Positions 60,525 to 64,000 of a DNA stretch of 64,000 bases are shown piece by piece. Location of the stretch: contig NHZP01000016.1 in assembly GCA_003313425.1 (NCBI GenBank), positions 372,001-436,000 on the forward strand. The letters run 5' to 3'. Below the pieces are notes generated by a model that worked only from the letters and a program-made list of their open reading frames with translations, had not been told where the DNA came from and ran no database searches. Position 1 is the stretch's first letter, and each line of letters begins with the position of its first letter. The translations under genes and the position numbers were made by a program. The DNA is from Pseudopyrenochaeta lycopersici. Taxonomy: Eukaryota > Ascomycota > Dothideomycetes > Pleosporales > Pseudopyrenochaetaceae.

Positions 60525-61402
60525 ATGGCGGATCCATTGAGCATTGCGGGATCCGTTATTGGGATTGCGGCCGCGGGCGTCAATATGTCTATCAAACTCT
60601 ACGCACTCGCTGAGAGAGTAACCACGGCTAGTCAAAGAGTTGCCAGCATTGCCAATGACATAAGCAGCACGTGTGCAATTCTCAACCAGCTTCGCGAGTT
60701 GATCACGCCGCGGCTGAATGACAATGGTCCGTCGATATTAATGTCCTTGATATGCCACAGGACAGGCTTCAAGAGATAGTCAACGAATCCCTAAAAAAAG
60801 ACATTCGTCCTTTAGAAGCTGTCTACAAACTGAATGCATACCAACGTCGACTCATTCTCGAGCACACAAAAGCAAGGCATTTGACGCTCATGTATCTGGG
60901 GACATGGCACCATGAGACCATCCCCAGCGTTTTTGGAGATCTGGACATCACGATTCTGACCTGGATTACAAGGAAATCTTCAAGTTGGCTTTACGCTCCC
61001 AAGGCAGATACTTCAGGGATGTCAGCGACCGACCGCCTTCGGCAGCGATTGAGTGGACAGCGATCAAGTGGGCCGGGCTTAAGTGACTTGTGGGATCGTG
61101 ACGAAGAAATCAAACCGGATTCTGACTCGAATTCCTCCCTACGGAGCGGATCAAGACCCTCATGGGCACCGAAACCTCAACTTGTCAAGGGAGAACCTAC
61201 GAAGATCATTCTTGGATTCCACACGGTGAAGCCTGAATCACAAATTATCTATATAAAGGACATGATGGGTCCTGGCGTTGTTGCCAAGAATGAAAGCCTG
61301 GACAAGAAGAATGAGGAAGATATGATTGTAGATGAACTTCGAGGTGGACTGGTTACGACGAGAGCAATGATTCGGTCTGACTCTAAATCTCGTAACTTAT
61401 GA
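60525..61402 (+). pseudogene. Broken STAND-type N-terminal domain gene
   Basis: From ATG 60525 the frame gives MADPLSIAGSVIGIAAAGV and then about 50 residues in which ALAERVTTASQRVASIANDI and STCAILNQLRELI stand out. This is the hallmark N-terminal domain found in many fungal NACHT/ankyrin STAND proteins (PF17111-like). The frame ends at 60779. A second frame, open by 60730 (VDINVLDMPQDRLQEIVNES), runs to the stop at 61402. They overlap with a shift and no intron of acceptable length joins them (34 bases would be needed). The C-terminal part is polar and Ser/Arg-rich without a NACHT or repeat domain. A frameshifted or internally deleted remnant is the best reading; a small gene with an atypical intron is the alternative. 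Confidence 0.62.
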
Positions 61403-62332
61403 TGAGAGAACATAGCTTTCTTATTCTTAGTGATGCAGGTATTTCTGTGATGAGGTTTAGACAGCAACTTTGGCAAGGCTTGCAATAAATGAATGTGCTT
61501 ATTAAGAACACTGAAGATCCGTGATCTAAAGATGCCAACGTCCCATTTATCAAGCCATGTCCGAACCTCATCAGGCCAGCATATGATGTTTTATGAATGC
61601 CTTCAGGTCAATATAATGGCAGCAAGTTGTACTAAGATTGAGACACTTTGTTTTTACATTGAATGTGGTTATGCTGCGTACCAGCGTGAACAACCAGAAC
61701 TATTTCTTTACCACTAATTGCCCGCAACAAGCTCAAAGATATGGTGCTGTTCTCTCCACCTGCCAAACTCTCTGCTAACTTTGTCTGGCGTAAATTGGTT
61801 ACGGTTCAAGCAAGGTAAAATGCCTCGTTTCTAAGATACGGAGCAGTTGCGCTTGCTGAATAGTCGAATATGAGATCCACAATGAAAGCTGTAGCAGCTG
61901 CGCAATCGTAAGTAAATCTTAGTCATCTCCTCAGCGCTAGAATTGTTCGAGGCTGCCCAGGGACGACTGGTACATTAGAAAACAGTGGATTATGCAGATG
62001 TGCAATGAGTGGAGGATGTAGAAGATGTGTCTAGTGGACTGACGATACTTGTTGTGGGTACCTACTAAGTGTATTAAGATATAATTGAGCATGACGGTAT
62101 GAGCAGCCAATGGATCGCAAATTGCTGATCCCGTAGCCGCATACGTTGTACAGAGTAGTAACCAGCAACCTGAACGCCAACCTTTCATGTCCTGTATGGT
62201 ATCATGTCCGAGAAATTATACTGCCCTCCATGTTGCGCCAGGAAATGCAGGGTTGACGAATTTTGTATAGAATGAAATAAAGAAACGGACATCACAACGT
62301 GGCACACTAAACCACTTCAATGAAATGCCTCA
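61403..62332. other. Intergenic region without a recognisable gene
   Basis: About 930 AT-rich bases between the broken STAND-type gene and the 3' end of the cohesin-loader gene. Short ORFs only. Confidence 0.6.
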
Positions 62333-64000
62333 TTATGCATCCTCCTCTCCCTCTGCATCAACATCTTCCTCTCCTCTCAGGGCAGGAGGGAGTTGTGGTT
62401 TCACAGCTTCAAACTCCATCTGAGCTTGTTGTGCTTCCTCAAGGAGACCATTGCGCTGATAAGTTGAGATACACAAACCAAACGCAACTGCCATCCATAA
62501 AGGCTTACCGCTTAGCTTCGCGTTCTGTCTCGTAGCTCGGATAGCCTGAATCGACTTTTCGCCAACTTGACCTGCAAAGAAGCGCATCGTGAAATAGCAC
62601 AACGCCATGATAACGAACTCGCGATTCTTGGTGGTCCTGAAGATTTCATTGGCACGATTACTAGCGGTTTGCATCAGCGTCTTTTGGCGATTAATTGCCG
62701 CGTCTTCGCTTGATATGGCATGCACGATGCGGAAGGCCATCCGCATGTACTGATTCGGATGGTTTTCGCAGAGTACCTGTAACTGCGCTAGGGTTGCACG
62801 AGTTGTGTGATGTTGTGAATGAGCTGGACTTCGCACAATTAGTAGTCGGTTTAGTGCTGCTAAGATACAAGTGTCCATCTTCGCGCTGGCCGTAGAGCCC
62901 TTGTCCGGTACTGCTAGTATATCCGAGGAATATCCCGCGAGAGAAGAGTCTAGGAACCCGTTGGTCTGATCACAAACCGCTTGAAGATAAGTTAGTGTGC
63001 TAGCGTAGATCTCCTGGTTCTCGTACGGAGGTTTCGCAACTCGCTTCCGGAGCACTGTCAAAGCATCTTGGGCTGCCTTTGGGTTTCTTCGGAAACAAGC
63101 AACAAGACCCATGGCGAATATCGAATGCCAGTCAAGTAGCTTGTTCCAATTCGTCTGGACGAGAGCCAGGGATATAGGGATGTTGCAGACTGTCTGGCGT
63201 TTCAGAGCGTCTCTGGACCGCTGGTGGGCCTCTTTGATATAATCCAGGCCTTTCTCGTGGATGTTCTGGTCTAAGGCACAGATATGGAAGCATAATGTTT
63301 TAAGGTCCTCCATCGGAAGCCAGGCGAAGACGAGTTCATCTCGTCCATCTACGCTCTTTCGGAAGACTCCCCCAGTGTCAATCGTCAGATTCTCTCCAGT
63401 GCTTCTCTCAACGAGGACGGTGAAAACACCATTCACACCACTTGAAACCTTGTTGTTCTCGTCTAAAACAGATGTAATCAGTGTGGTTGATCCCTGACTG
63501 CTTGGTGTGCCATGCTGAATGCCACAGGCAATATCAATCATGTTGATAAGGGTACCAAATGATGCTAAATCTTTAGCAGACACTTGAAGTTGCCGACTTC
63601 GCGCTGCAGCAATTGCACGCTGCGCTTGTTCCATCCGATCTGCAGCAACGGACCGCAGGTGGACCATGGCTTCTAATGCACTACAAGCCGCATATATCGC
63701 TCTGTCACCGTGTTTCTCTGCATGTCCTAGTATGGAATGCAGCTGTTGTAGAGCTGGAATTGCCTCGACACGTCCGGGAATCTGTAAGATCAACGAGACC
63801 TTCAAGAAGCGAAATGCGTAGACCCAGGCAATGTGCTGGAACGTCTCTGCTTCTGAGATTGTTTTGTCGAGCGACTTCAGGGCAGCGCGGTGATTGGTTT
63901 TAAATTGGTACCGGGCTTGTAGATGCAACGTTGCATACTTCAAATCCTGAAGTCGGCATCGTCCGCAAAGCGATATTTGTTTGGACAGTATTTCGTCAAT
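62333..64000 (-). CDS. Cohesin loading factor Scc4/MAU2/Ssl3, partial
   Basis: One open frame from the window edge (64000) to the stop at 62333-62335, about 555 codons; the N terminus lies beyond the window. The frame is unbroken at the edge and carries family-like helices, for example LCGRCRLQDLKYATLHLQA near the start, IPALQQLHSILGHAEKHGDR, LVFAWLPMEDLKTLCFHIC and NRLLIVRSPAHSQHHTTRA. It is an all-helical TPR-like superhelix with an acidic C terminus (EEDVDAEGEEDA). Scc4 pairs with Scc2/Mis4 to load cohesin onto chromatin. This is a core nuclear gene and anchors the right end of the window in ordinary chromosome sequence. Confidence 0.88.
   Translation of the reverse strand: MDEILSKQISLCGRCRLQDLKYATLHLQARYQFKTNHRAALKSLDKTISEAETFQHIAWVYAFRFLKVSLILQIPGRVEAIPALQQLHSILGHAEKHGDRAIYAACSALEAMVHLRSVAADRMEQAQRAIAAARSRQLQVSAKDLASFGTLINMIDIACGIQHGTPSSQGSTTLITSVLDENNKVSSGVNGVFTVLVERSTGENLTIDTGGVFRKSVDGRDELVFAWLPMEDLKTLCFHICALDQNIHEKGLDYIKEAHQRSRDALKRQTVCNIPISLALVQTNWNKLLDWHSIFAMGLVACFRRNPKAAQDALTVLRKRVAKPPYENQEIYASTLTYLQAVCDQTNGFLDSSLAGYSSDILAVPDKGSTASAKMDTCILAALNRLLIVRSPAHSQHHTTRATLAQLQVLCENHPNQYMRMAFRIVHAISSEDAAINRQKTLMQTASNRANEIFRTTKNREFVIMALCYFTMRFFAGQVGEKSIQAIRATRQNAKLSGKPLWMAVAFGLCISTYQRNGLLEEAQQAQMEFEAVKPQLPPALRGEEDVDAEGEEDA

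Noticed and set aside
1..64000. tRNA, rRNA or transposase genes
   Set aside because: No B-box-like GGTTCGA sequence in a suitable cloverleaf context, no rRNA stretches, and no DDE, integrase or reverse-transcriptase motifs were seen by eye; a covariance-model and profile search would settle it.

Overview
The window is nuclear DNA of a filamentous ascomycete (Pezizomycotina). Almost every gene is split by short introns of 45-90 bases with GTNNGT donors, CTRAY-like branch points and YAG acceptors. The families are typical of that group: PTH11-like receptors, HET, Zn2Cys6 regulators, DUF3176, GH6 and a class II-like haem peroxidase. The enzyme repertoire suggests a plant-associated or litter fungus. 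The class cannot be fixed from the sequence alone. All exon models below were built by hand from reading frames and splice signals; each protein-coding model called intact keeps frame throughout.

Layout. 1-1000: a long TTC microsatellite. 1001-18489: secreted and surface proteins, comprising a haem peroxidase (-), a PTH11-like receptor (-), a GPI-anchored CPAF/S41-like protease (+), a decayed HET gene (-), a secreted type-B carboxylesterase (-) and a second PTH11-like receptor (-). 18490-23277: a gene-poor gap with a 14-base minisatellite and one decayed coding trace. 23278-32848: five adjacent genes that look like one catabolic cluster: a carotenoid/stilbene cleavage oxygenase (-), an amidohydrolase-2 decarboxylase-type enzyme (+), a SnoaL-like protein (-), an aldehyde dehydrogenase (+) and a Zn2Cys6 regulator (+). 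33609-37383: the Mid1 calcium-channel subunit (+) and a GH6 cellobiohydrolase without CBM1 (-). 38042-46017: an Hsp70-like ATPase (-), a coiled-coil protein (+), a GIMAP/AIG1-like GTPase with a C-terminal membrane anchor (+) and a small proline-rich membrane protein (+). 46191-52584: an acyl-CoA dehydrogenase (-), an MFS transporter (-) and a Zn2Cys6 regulator carrying an in-frame TAA (-). 53971-58913: a DUF3176 membrane protein (+) converging on an unidentified large membrane protein (-). 60525-61402: a broken STAND-type N-terminal domain gene. 62333-64000: the C-terminal part of the cohesin loader Scc4/MAU2 (-), cut by the window edge.

The most coherent biology is at 23278-32848. An oxygenase of the lignostilbene type would split a stilbene into two aromatic aldehydes, the aldehyde dehydrogenase would oxidise these to benzoic acids, and the amidohydrolase would decarboxylate a hydroxybenzoate. 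The linked Zn2Cys6 protein is the obvious candidate regulator. Degradation of plant-defence stilbenes or lignin-like dimers is therefore the leading interpretation, but it is inferred from families and context.
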